Assembly: GCA_003221825.1 (NCBI GenBank)
Contig: QHUE01000092.1
Span: 1-31,548 of the forward strand
From: Gemmatimonadota bacterium
Lineage (GTDB): Bacteria; Gemmatimonadota; Gemmatimonadetes; Gemmatimonadales; GWC2-71-9
DNA: 31,548 nt
Direction: 5' to 3'
The notes under the pieces are model-generated. The model saw only the letters and a program-made list of their open reading frames with translations. It did not search any database and was not told where the DNA came from. Positions 7,575 to 15,121 of this stretch are shown piece by piece; position 1 is the first letter of the stretch; each line of letters begins with the position of its first letter. A program made the translations under genes and the position numbers.

Positions 7575-8587
7575 CGCTACCGCTCGACGGTGGCACGGGC
7601 GCCTGGGACGAATTCGTCACACGCGCCGCGGAAAGCAGCTTCTGTCATCTCGCCGGTTGGCGCGATGTCCTGAGTGACGCGCTCGGGGCGGAGTGCTTGT
7701 ACCGGGTAGCGACAGACCGCAACGGGGAGTGCCAGGGAGTGCTCCCCCTCGCTCGCATCAAAAGCCGGATCTTCGGTCATTATCTCGTGTCGCTGCCGTT
7801 TCTCAATTACGGCGGGCCGCTCGGCTCGGCCGCCGCACGGCGGCAACTGGCTCAGGAGGCAGTCGCCGAGGCCCGCCGTTCACGCGCGGACCTCTTGGAG
7901 CTGCGGACCCGGGCCGCCGACGATCTCGAACTTGCGGTGGCGTCGAGAAAGCTCACCGTGCTTCTCACGTTGCCGTCCAGCGCCGAGGAACTGTCGAGGT
8001 CCTTCCCGTCCAAGCTCCGCAGTCAGATCCGCCGCCCGGTCAAGGAGGGCCTCACCGCGCGCTTCGGCCTCGATCAACACGAGGCGTTCTACGAGGTGTT
8101 CTCGCGGACGATGCGCGACCTCGGCACGCCGGTCTTGCCAGCTACCTTCTTTCAGCGCCTCATCGTGGCGTTTCCGCATCTCGTGGTGTTCGGCGCAATC
8201 TACCGTGGCGACCAGCCGCTCGCCGGCGGGTGCGGCTTCGTGTGGCGGGATGAGTTCGAAATGACGTGGGCCGGTGCGGTGCGCGAGTCCCGGACCCTCG
8301 CCGCGAACATGCTCCTGTACTCGGCATTCATGGAGCAGATGATTACCCGTGGCGTGCGCGTGTTCAACTTCGGCCGGTGCAGTCCGGGCGGCGGCCCGCA
8401 CCGCTTCAAGCAGCAGTGGGGCGGCGTCGATGTGCCGCTGCCATGGTGTCACTACGCGCCGGGCGGGCGTAACGCCACACCCTCGCCCGACGACCGGACA
8501 TTCTCCTGGGGGCCAAGGCTATGGCGGCGGCTACCGCTGCCGATCGCGAATCTCCTGGGTCCACGGCTGGTCCGCTTCCTCCCGTGA
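7568..8587 (+). CDS. FemAB-like GNAT protein, XrtA/PEP-CTERM-associated type
   Basis: 339 residues starting at ATG 7568 inside the end of the deacetylase gene. The N-terminal segment FCHLAGWRDVL, then LPLARIKSRIFGHYLVSLPFLNYGGP, is the hallmark of the FemAB family seen with exosortase systems (TIGR03019). The second GNAT domain has LRSQIRRPVKEGL, an internal ANMLLYSAFMEQMI helix and FNFGRCSPGGGPHRFKQQWGG near the C-terminus. FemAB relatives attach amino acids to glycans from aminoacyl-tRNA; for this subfamily the reaction is unproven. The gene ends in a GTGA overlap with the aminotransferase. Start 7568 is preferred because longer in-frame sequence upstream is antisense-like and lies entirely inside the deacetylase gene. 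Confidence 0.88.
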   Translation: MVTLPLDGGTGAWDEFVTRAAESSFCHLAGWRDVLSDALGAECLYRVATDRNGECQGVLPLARIKSRIFGHYLVSLPFLNYGGPLGSAAARRQLAQEAVAEARRSRADLLELRTRAADDLELAVASRKLTVLLTLPSSAEELSRSFPSKLRSQIRRPVKEGLTARFGLDQHEAFYEVFSRTMRDLGTPVLPATFFQRLIVAFPHLVVFGAIYRGDQPLAGGCGFVWRDEFEMTWAGAVRESRTLAANMLLYSAFMEQMITRGVRVFNFGRCSPGGGPHRFKQQWGGVDVPLPWCHYAPGGRNATPSPDDRTFSWGPRLWRRLPLPIANLLGPRLVRFLP

Positions 8588-9819
8588 GCCCCTGGCGTCA
8601 TCAACTGCCGGTGCGCTCGCCGCTTTCCGGGCGAGCGCTGCTTGCCGGCGCGCAGGCAGCTGTCGCACGCAATGGCGGGCCGGCGCGGGCCGAGGAGCGC
8701 GTGGTCGAACTCCTGAATCAACGGTACGCTCCCCGGGGGGTGTTGCTGACCGACAGCGGTACCGGCGCCCTGACTGCGGCGTTGGTGGCAATCCTGAAAG
8801 ATCGCCCTGGGGCTGCGGTGGCGCTGCCGGCGTATGGGTGTTACGACCTCGCCACGGCGGCGGACGGCGCCGACGTGCCCGTCTTGCTGTATGACCTTGA
8901 CCCGCATACGCTCGCCCCCGATCTCGCTCAGCTGCGCGCGACACTGAGTCAGGGCGCGGCGGCAGTCGTCGTCGTCCACTTGTACGGGTATCCCGTTGAC
9001 GTCGCCCCCGTGAATCGGGTTGCCGCAGAGACCGGCGCCCTTGTGATCGAGGACGCAGCCCAGGCCGCTGGCGCTGTCATGAAAGGCCGCCCGGCCGGTA
9101 CTCGGGGCTCTCTCGCCGTGCTGAGCTTCGGACGGGGAAAGGGGCTGACGGGCGGGGGCGGCGGTGCGTTGCTAGCCAACGACGCTCTTGGAGAACGCGT
9201 CCTGGCACGCGCGCGAGCGTTGCTCGGTGAGCCGCGCCGGGGCTGGCCAGACCTCTTGGCGCTCACTGCCCAGTTGCTCCTCGAGCACCCGAACCTCTAT
9301 GCGATGCCGGCGGCGTTGCCCTTTCTCCGCCTCGGCCAGACCGTCTATCGCAAGCCGCGTCCGCTGCGAGCGCCGAGCAGCGTATCGTGCCCGGTCATCG
9401 CCGCGACGTGGACGCTCGCCGTGCGGGAAGTGGAGGTGCGGCAGCACAACGCGGCGCGGTTGCTGAGCGAGTTGCGACGGCAGCCGGGCTTCGAGACGAT
9501 CAGCGCGGCCGGTCATGCACGGCCGGGCTATCTACGACTCCCGGTGCTGGCACGCCCCGGGGTTTGCGGCTCAGCCACTGAGACAGCGGCGCGGCGTTTG
9601 GGGATAATGCCCGGCTACCCCAAGCCCCTGTGCGACCTCGAACGCTTTGCTCCGCGCTGCCTGAATCGGGACGCCGGCTTCCCCGGCGGTCGCCAGCTGG
9701 CGGCACGACTATGTACGCTCCCAACCCACGGACGCCTTGGGGTTCGCGATCTGGAGCGGCTCGAGCAGTGGATTCGAACGGCCGGAGCCCTCAGGCGACG
9801 AGCCACTGCCGGAGGTTGA
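8584..9819 (+). CDS. DegT/DnrJ/EryC1/StrS-family PLP aminotransferase
   Basis: 411 residues from GTG 8584, overlapping the FemAB stop by GTGA. The fold-type I aminotransferase pattern is clear: TDSGTGALTAAL (cofactor phosphate loop), LPAYGCYDLATAA, VVHLYGYPVDV, VIEDAAQAAGA (Asp pairing with the pyridine nitrogen) and SFGRGKGLTGGGGG with Lys186 as the likely Schiff-base lysine. The family normally aminates keto-sugar nucleotides, giving amino sugars that the neighbouring deacetylases and acyltransferases could act on. The Gly run after the lysine replaces the usual GEGG and is somewhat unusual. Its last 29 bp overlap the 3' end of the minus-strand deacetylase. Confidence 0.88.
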   Translation: MSPWRHQLPVRSPLSGRALLAGAQAAVARNGGPARAEERVVELLNQRYAPRGVLLTDSGTGALTAALVAILKDRPGAAVALPAYGCYDLATAADGADVPVLLYDLDPHTLAPDLAQLRATLSQGAAAVVVVHLYGYPVDVAPVNRVAAETGALVIEDAAQAAGAVMKGRPAGTRGSLAVLSFGRGKGLTGGGGGALLANDALGERVLARARALLGEPRRGWPDLLALTAQLLLEHPNLYAMPAALPFLRLGQTVYRKPRPLRAPSSVSCPVIAATWTLAVREVEVRQHNAARLLSELRRQPGFETISAAGHARPGYLRLPVLARPGVCGSATETAARRLGIMPGYPKPLCDLERFAPRCLNRDAGFPGGRQLAARLCTLPTHGRLGVRDLERLEQWIRTAGALRRRATAGG

Positions 9820-10813
9820 GGCCAGAAGTCCATGCCTGGAAGGCGGCGTCGTCGATGTGAGCGGGGACACTCACCCTGGGCACGGTCCATCGGTCGGCCG
9901 CGCCTCCGTGCTGACCGTCCTCGAGGGTGAACGCCGCGCGATACCCTGCCGACCGCACCGCTTCCCGCACGCGGTCATCCCACAGGCCATAGGGGTATGC
10001 GAAGAATTCAGGAGTGACGCCAGTGTGGCGACTGATGACGTCGCGGCTCTCGACGACTTCGCGCCGGAGCTCGCCCTCCTTCAGCGCCGGGAGCGACCGG
10101 TGGGTCGCCGAATGCACCCCGAGTTGCAACCCGGATCTGGCTGCTTCCGTGATCGCTTGCCACGTCGCGGGTCTGCACCAGACTGGAGGCTGCCGGGGAC
10201 GACGTGCCGCAGGCAAGGCGTTTACAATCGTCCCGCGGTCACCGCAGTCCGCCGTGAGCCAGCGCTGATGCTGAGCTGGAGAATAGGCCCGCAGCACTTC
10301 CGGGTCGTCCCACCAGAAGCCCTCGTCCTGGGTGGGTGCCTCCGCGATCACAAAGACCGTCGCCGCGAGGTTCAGTGCCTGAAGCACCGGCCACGCGTGA
10401 TCGAAGACGCCGCCATAGGCGTCGTCGAACGTTACGGCTGCGGCGCCGCGCAGGGATTCACCGCGCGAGAATTTGTCAACGAGCTCTGCGAGCGGGACCA
10501 CGTCGTAGTTTGCCGCGAGCCAGCGCATCTGCCGCTCGAAAGTAGGCAGCGGCATGTGCAGGCCGAGCGTGTCCGACGCACCAGCATCGGTCGCTGCGAC
10601 GACGTTGTGATAGCAAAGAATTACGCCACCGCTCGAGAGCCGACGAGCGAGCGTGAGCAATCCCGAGTGCTGGAGCACGTCATAGCACACCGACGCTAAC
10701 TTCAAGGTCCGCGCACAGTTAGGTCGCCTGATAGATGGGGCAACTTCTGTGCCTCCTGCGTTCGAAGCGGCGCTGACATGCTTGCCGCGTGGCCTGTGGC
10801 GGGCGTGCCACAC
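9791..10813 (-). CDS. Polysaccharide deacetylase (NodB domain)
   Basis: 340 residues if ATG 10813 is used. Homologues usually begin close to the hydrophobic segment LASVCYDVLQHSGLL, so TTG near 10704 or GTG 10690 may be the true start, leaving a non-coding leader. Motifs are canonical: GGVILCYHNVV, AVTFDDAYGG (Asp-Asp), LGVHSATHRSL (HxxxH metal site), FFAYPYG and the late VPRVSVPAH. Length and order fit secreted or periplasmic deacetylases of the peptidoglycan/chitin deacetylase type. It faces the aminotransferase gene tail-to-tail with a 29-bp overlap and is divergent from the GT2 gene. This is the second certain deacetylase in the locus besides the XrtA-type one; they may act on different sugars or compartments. 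Confidence 0.85.
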   Translation of the reverse strand: MWHARHRPRGKHVSAASNAGGTEVAPSIRRPNCARTLKLASVCYDVLQHSGLLTLARRLSSGGVILCYHNVVAATDAGASDTLGLHMPLPTFERQMRWLAANYDVVPLAELVDKFSRGESLRGAAAVTFDDAYGGVFDHAWPVLQALNLAATVFVIAEAPTQDEGFWWDDPEVLRAYSPAQHQRWLTADCGDRGTIVNALPAARRPRQPPVWCRPATWQAITEAARSGLQLGVHSATHRSLPALKEGELRREVVESRDVISRHTGVTPEFFAYPYGLWDDRVREAVRSAGYRAAFTLEDGQHGGAADRWTVPRVSVPAHIDDAAFQAWTSGLNLRQWLVA

Positions 10814-10882
10814 AGCTGGCGCGGCCTCGCCGGTACGAGGGCCCGAGTGGACGCGGTACGGATCTTGTGATGTGATGGGCTC

Positions 10883-11917
10883 ATGACGACGGTGTCCGTC
10901 GTGATTCCCACGTACAATCGGGCGCGCTGGCTCGGCGACGCGATCCGATCGGTCCTCGACCAGAGTTACCCGCCTCTCGAAATCTTAGTCGTCGACGACG
11001 GGTCGACGGATCACACGAAGGAGTTGTGCGCGCAGTTCGGGCCTCGTGTTCGTCATATCCCGCAGCAGCACGCGGGCGCGGCGGTCGCGCGCAACCACGG
11101 TCTCCAAGAGGTCAAAGGCGAGTACGTCTCGTTCCTCGATTCCGACGACTTGTGGGAGCCGCGGAAGCTAGAGATTCATCTCGCGCTTCATCGGGCCCTG
11201 CCGCACGTCGGATGGTCCATGTCGGACTCTCGGGTCATCGACATTGAGGGACGCCCCCTGCCGCCGCCTCAGGGATTCGCCCGGTCCTTTCCCGTGTTTC
11301 GTGACCTCGGTCTCGAGCCGGAGCGGTTCTTTGCTGGCTCGATGACACGGACGACGGTCGAGGCTGCGGGCGGCAGCTGGCCCGTCTACTCGGGAGATGC
11401 CTTCGAGCTCTTGTTCGAGGGGAATTTTGCGACCCCCCAGTGCACCGTGCTGCAGCGACGCTTGTGCGAGCGGGTGGGGGGGTTCGATCCCGCGATGCTG
11501 GTGGCCCAGGATACCGAATACTTTCACCGCGTAGCCGCGGTCTCCCCGGTCGCGATCATCCTGGAGCCGCTGGTGAGGTGGCGCGTGGGTCTCGACGACC
11601 ACAATACATCCCCGCGCAACACTGTTCCGATCGTCCGCAACGCGCTCATCAGCGTAGATCGGGCGGTGGCACTGCGCCGGCCGCCCACGGCGGCGATCGA
11701 GCGAGCGTATCGACACGGACGGCGCCGCTTGCTGCTGCGACTGGCGTACGCGCACCTCGCCAGGATTGAGCGGCGACTGGCGCGGCAGGCCGTTGTTGCC
11801 GCATGGCAGTCGGGTGCAGGGCCGACGCCGCGGTCACTTGCGATCTTCGCAGCGAGCCTGCTGCCGCACCGTGCGCTGCGGGCGCTGCACACGCTCAAGC
11901 GGATGATCCGCCGGTGA
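10883..11917 (+). CDS. Glycosyltransferase family 2
   Basis: 344 residues from ATG 10883. GT-A fold: VSVVIPTYNRARWL at the N-terminus, VVDDGSTD (Asp38-Asp39) for nucleotide binding, AVARNHGL, and FLDSDDLWEP with the metal-binding DxD (Asp86, Asp88). VGGFDPAMLVAQDTEYFHRV is the acceptor/base region, with Asp-Thr-Glu-Tyr in place of ED. The basic C-terminal tail (HGRRRLLLRLAYAHLARIERRLARQ) may contact the membrane. It probably adds one sugar to a lipid-linked repeat unit in the cytoplasm; donor and acceptor are unknown. Its stop overlaps a GTG (GTGA), but that frame runs only 45 codons, into a damaged gene. Confidence 0.9.
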   Translation: MTTVSVVIPTYNRARWLGDAIRSVLDQSYPPLEILVVDDGSTDHTKELCAQFGPRVRHIPQQHAGAAVARNHGLQEVKGEYVSFLDSDDLWEPRKLEIHLALHRALPHVGWSMSDSRVIDIEGRPLPPPQGFARSFPVFRDLGLEPERFFAGSMTRTTVEAAGGSWPVYSGDAFELLFEGNFATPQCTVLQRRLCERVGGFDPAMLVAQDTEYFHRVAAVSPVAIILEPLVRWRVGLDDHNTSPRNTVPIVRNALISVDRAVALRRPPTAAIERAYRHGRRRLLLRLAYAHLARIERRLARQAVVAAWQSGAGPTPRSLAIFAASLLPHRALRALHTLKRMIRR

Positions 11918-12061
11918 GCGCGACTCCCGCAGCGGCTGTCGCGCCGGTGCAACACGCGCCGGGAATCACGGTCCTCGCACGCGCTTCCTCCGCTGGCACC
12001 GTTCCTGCGACCCAACCTGGCGACTCGCACGCTCGGGCGCCGACCCGCTGAACCAACACCA

Positions 12062-12688
12062 CTACCTGAGGACGGTGTCGCGAGTTTCTTTGTCTCGGAG
12101 GGCAATGGAGGTGTCTGGAGCTCCCTCGATCCCGCGCTGGCCTCGCGCGGAGACTTGGCGACGCATTCCGTCGCCGTGCAGGCTCGATCGTTGCGCAGCC
12201 TCGTGCAGGAGTACGGCGTGCCGTTCTACCTCAAGGTAGACATCGAGGGCGCGGAACACGTGTGCCTGCGCGACATCGATCCCGCCGATGCACCGGCCTA
12301 CGTGTCCTTCGAGGCGTCCGAGGGGCGCCTGGAGGATCTCTTCCTGCTCGCGCACGCCGGCTACACCCGTTTCAAGCTCATCGACCAGTTGACCTTTCGA
12401 CAGGCCGTGCCGCCGCGTCTGCACTCAGGTGGACTGGCTACCGCGACGCTGGCCCGCTTGGCCAAGGAGCAACTGCGGCGGGTTCCGGGTCTGGTTCGGG
12501 CGGTTCGCGTTTTCCGTCGCGAACGAACGGCCATACCGGGTACGCGTGCGTCCTCCATGAGCTCGGGGCCGATGGCAGAAGAGACCGACGGACCCTGGCG
12601 CTCGGTGGAAGACGTCGCGTATGCGTGGATCTATTACGTACGTGAGACCATTACGTCCAACTGGTACGACGTTCACGCGGCCCGATGA
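12062..12688 (+). pseudogene. FkbM-family methyltransferase, N-terminal half missing
   Basis: The frame ending at 12688 carries the second half of an FkbM methyltransferase. SFFVSEGNGGVWSSLDP is followed by VPFYLKVDIEGAEHVCL, the family's signature strand, then a family-like middle and a C-terminal extension ending SNWYDVHAAR. Homology-like sequence reaches back to about 12062, but the ~60-80 residues with SAM motif I (normally DVGxxxGxxT) are absent. The frame stays open back to the GT2 stop at 11917 without an ATG, GTG or TTG start before TTG 12155, and none of the three frames in 11918-12060 contains the missing motif. A short product from TTG 12155 could be made but should not bind SAM. 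The 3' end is intact and couples to the GT4 gene by ATGA. Confidence 0.75.
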
Positions 12689-13806
12689 TGCAGCAGACCG
12701 ACCTGAGCATCGCGCTGCTCAGCGAATCCGACGGACCCGCGGGTGCCGAGAAGATGTTGCTTCACCTCGCGGAGGCGTTGCGCGAGCGCGGGTATGCGGT
12801 GTGCCCTGTCGTTCCCGGCAATGGCTGCGGATGGTTGCCGGCGGAATTCCGCCGGCGCGCCTTCACACCGGAGCTGTTTGTCATGCGACGGCCCGTCGAT
12901 TGGCGGTGTCTTCTGGGACTCGTCCACACGTTGCGGAGGCGACGCGTGGAGGTGGTGCATAGCCACGACTTCACCATGGCGGTGTACGGGGCCGCCGTCG
13001 CGGGGATCCTGCGTCGGCCGCATGTCATCACGATGCACGGCGGGCGGTACTTCGCGGGCAGATGGAGCCGGCGCGTGGCGCTGCGCTACGCCGCGGGGCG
13101 CGCGGCGGCCGCGGTCGCCGTATCCGCCGCTCTGCAGGCCGATCTCGCGACGCAATTGCGGCTCCCCCGTGCTGCCATCCGGGTGCTGCACAACGGCATC
13201 CGGCCGTCCGTCGGCTCTCCCGACGGCGTGCGTCGCGAGCTGGGCATCGGCGCTGAAGAGCCGCTGATCGTCGCGATCGGTAACCTGTATCCGGTCAAGG
13301 GCCATCTCGTCTTGCTGCAGGCCCTGCACGCGCTGGCCGAAGACCCTGCGTTCGCTCGTTGCCACGTAGCGATCGCCGGGCGGGGCGAGGAGGAAGCAGC
13401 GCTACGGGCCTACGCCGCCGCGCACGGTCTCGCGGAATACGTGCATCTGCTGGGCTATCGCGCGGATGTCCCGGATCTGTTGGCGGCCGCCGACGTCTTC
13501 GCGTTGCCCTCGCGGTCCGAAGGGGTGCCACTGGCCTTGCTGGAAGCGATGTTCGCGGGGAAGGGCATCGCTGCATCGGCGGTGGGAGGCGTACCGGAGG
13601 TTGTGACCTCAGAGCGCGAGGCGTTGCTCGTGCCTTCGGAAGATCCTCCCGCGCTCGCGGCGGCGCTGGGCCGGCTAATCGGCGATCCCGCGCTGCGACG
13701 CCGGCTCGGTGACACCGCCCGCCAGCGGGCGGAGCAGGCGTTCACCGTCGATACGATGGTAGACGGCTACATGCGCGTCTACGCGAGCGCTGTCGGCTCA
13801 GAGTGA
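12685..13806 (+). CDS. Glycosyltransferase family 4
   Basis: 373 residues; ATG 12685 overlaps the FkbM stop (ATGA), and a second ATG follows at once. GT-B fold. The N-terminal domain has GPAGAEKMLLHLAEAL (acceptor-side loop) and VVHSHDFTMAVYGAAVAG. The C-terminal domain has AIGNLYPVKGHLVLLQAL, VHLLGYRADVPDLLAAADVFALPSR and the donor-binding SEGVPLALLEAMFAG (E-x7-E). The family retains the anomeric configuration and mostly uses nucleotide sugars. It probably builds the same glycan as the GT2 enzyme. Nothing in the gene is odd, which contrasts with the broken gene just before it. Confidence 0.92.
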   Translation: MMQQTDLSIALLSESDGPAGAEKMLLHLAEALRERGYAVCPVVPGNGCGWLPAEFRRRAFTPELFVMRRPVDWRCLLGLVHTLRRRRVEVVHSHDFTMAVYGAAVAGILRRPHVITMHGGRYFAGRWSRRVALRYAAGRAAAAVAVSAALQADLATQLRLPRAAIRVLHNGIRPSVGSPDGVRRELGIGAEEPLIVAIGNLYPVKGHLVLLQALHALAEDPAFARCHVAIAGRGEEEAALRAYAAAHGLAEYVHLLGYRADVPDLLAAADVFALPSRSEGVPLALLEAMFAGKGIAASAVGGVPEVVTSEREALLVPSEDPPALAAALGRLIGDPALRRRLGDTARQRAEQAFTVDTMVDGYMRVYASAVGSE

Positions 13807-13935
13807 ACCGTCGGACTCAGTGTGGTGTCCGCGCAGCGTCCGCACGCCACGCGATGCATTGCCGGGCGCTGGCTGTCGCGCTCGCACGGCAGGTCGGGGA
13901 TCCCTCCTGGCACATGCATTGCCCCACTATCCAGC

Positions 13936-14487
13936 GTGAACCTCTCCCTCCTTAGCACCGACACAACGCTCGAACGCGAGCTCCGGGTCGGTCTCTGGCT
14001 CCTCGATCAGGTCAGGATGGAGGCTTGGGACCGACTACTCTTCGTCGAGTGCGGCGACGGCTGGCTCGTGGAGGAAGCGTGGCGTCGCATGCGGAAAGGG
14101 CGCGTGGTCGGCCTAAGCACATCACCCCGGCTCGTGGAAGTGGCCGTCCAGTTGCGCGGCGTTCCTGGCCAGGTCGAATTCAGCACGTGGGGCGGCGGGC
14201 GATTCCCCATCGCAGACCGGTCCGTCGATCGCGTCGTCTCGTGCGTGTCGTTGGGCAGCTATCGTGACCCCACCGCGTTGCTTCGCGAAGTGGCAAGAGT
14301 GCTGCGGCCCGGTGGAGATGCGTACCTATTCGATGGCGACCGCACGGCCTCAATGACCGCAGATCTCTCGCGCGTGCTCGCTGAAGCGACTCTCATCGAA
14401 GTGCAGCGGCATCGCCGCGACGCGGGGCGGGGCGATCACTCCATGCCCACGATCATTCGCGCCCGGCCGTCCTCGAGTCCGAGTTAG
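13936..14487 (+). CDS. Small class I methyltransferase (Methyltransf_11-like)
   Basis: 183 residues from GTG 13936; the frame also allows a start at GTG 13822, but those extra 38 residues resemble no domain. LLFVECGDGWLVEEAWRR takes the place of SAM motif I (xxxExGxGxG); VVGLSTSP is the ribose-binding strand, FPIADRSVDRVVSCVSLGSY is motif II-III and LREVARVLRPGGDAYLFDGD is the post-III region typical of Methyltransf_11. The protein is short, lacking most of the C-terminal substrate cap. It stands alone between the GT4 gene and the convergent DUF5989 gene, with about 130 bp of non-coding sequence upstream. Substrate unknown. Confidence 0.7.
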   Translation: MNLSLLSTDTTLERELRVGLWLLDQVRMEAWDRLLFVECGDGWLVEEAWRRMRKGRVVGLSTSPRLVEVAVQLRGVPGQVEFSTWGGGRFPIADRSVDRVVSCVSLGSYRDPTALLREVARVLRPGGDAYLFDGDRTASMTADLSRVLAEATLIEVQRHRRDAGRGDHSMPTIIRARPSSSPS

Positions 14488-14523
14488 TCGAGTTAGGCCG
14501 GACGCGCTCCAGGAGCCGCAGGT

Positions 14524-14682
14524 TCAAAAGATCGTATAAATGAACGGCGCCAGCGCCGACCCATGCGCGAAGATCAGCAGCGTGCCGACGACGAGCATTA
14601 CCAGGACGATCGGCAGCAACCACCACTTCTTACGCACGCGCATGAATGCCCACAATTCCCCAGCTAAGGTCATCCGACCCAT
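14524..14682 (-). CDS. DUF5989-type small membrane protein
   Basis: A 52-residue protein that is easy to miss. Its start, ATG 14682, is preceded by GGGAGGAGCGAAAG, a near-perfect ribosome-binding site. The N-terminal part is MTLAGELWAFMRVRKKWW, then a single membrane helix LLPIVLVMLVVGTLLIF, and it ends ALAPFIYTIF. This is the usual layout of DUF5989 proteins, which sit next to SxtJ-like proteins and NodU/CmcH carbamoyltransferases. It follows the SxtJ stop by 13 bases, is the last gene of that minus-strand operon, and faces the methyltransferase gene across 36 bp. A role as a small subunit of a membrane-bound carbamoylation complex is inference. Confidence 0.8.
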   Translation of the reverse strand: MGRMTLAGELWAFMRVRKKWWLLPIVLVMLVVGTLLIFAHGSALAPFIYTIF

Positions 14683-14695
14683 CTTTCGCTCCTCC

Positions 14696-15121
14696 CTAGA
14701 ATTGGCGTTCCATTCCTGTCCGGCGCTGGTCGTCGGCAGCGCGAGAGACCCAGAAGCTCTTCGCCGTGCGGGGGCGCAGCAGCGAATTCTTGCCCGCGAG
14801 TCGTCGGAGCAGACCGGTCGGCGTCAGGACGGCGAAGTAGACGATGCCCATGAAGACCGGCGTCGTGATCTTGGACATCGCGGCGGCGAGTCCCATCCAG
14901 GCCCGGTGAATCGGCCCGAGCCGCGCCGGCACGACGAGCGCCGCGATGAGCAGGACGAGCCCGACCCCGAGCGCGACACCGGTCACGAGCACACGGCCAC
15001 GCCACCACGCCACGCCTCCGAGCACCGCGAAGGCGATACCAACCGTGAGGCCGAACCGGCGGCCTTCCGTTGCGCTCAGTCGAGCTGGAACTCGCGCTGC
15101 CAATCCGCGCTCTCCTGCCAT
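14696..15121 (-). CDS. SxtJ-family membrane protein
   Basis: 141 residues with three probable membrane segments: FGLTVGIAFAVLGGVAWW, VTGVALGVGLVLLIAALVV and VFMGIVYFAVLTPTGLL, the last followed by a basic tail RRLAGKNSLLRPRTAKSFWV. The LSATEGRRFGLTVG start of the domain and the tail are typical of SxtJ, named from the saxitoxin cluster, where it neighbours the carbamoyltransferase SxtI. ATG 15121 gives a 46-bp overlap with the carbamoyltransferase gene; there is no good ribosome-binding site, so translation probably depends on coupling. The function of the family is not established; membrane anchoring of the carbamoyltransferase is a reasonable guess. Confidence 0.8.
   Translation of the reverse strand: MAGERGLAARVPARLSATEGRRFGLTVGIAFAVLGGVAWWRGRVLVTGVALGVGLVLLIAALVVPARLGPIHRAWMGLAAAMSKITTPVFMGIVYFAVLTPTGLLRRLAGKNSLLRPRTAKSFWVSRAADDQRRTGMERQF

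Noticed and set aside
9791..9819. Convergent 29-bp overlap as a special regulatory element
   Set aside because: Short 3' overlaps recur throughout this compact locus, and there is no hairpin or other signal here.
11918..12060. A possible upstream exon-like or frameshifted N-terminus for the FkbM gene
   Set aside because: All three plus frames were read and none contains a SAM motif I, so a single frameshift cannot restore the protein.
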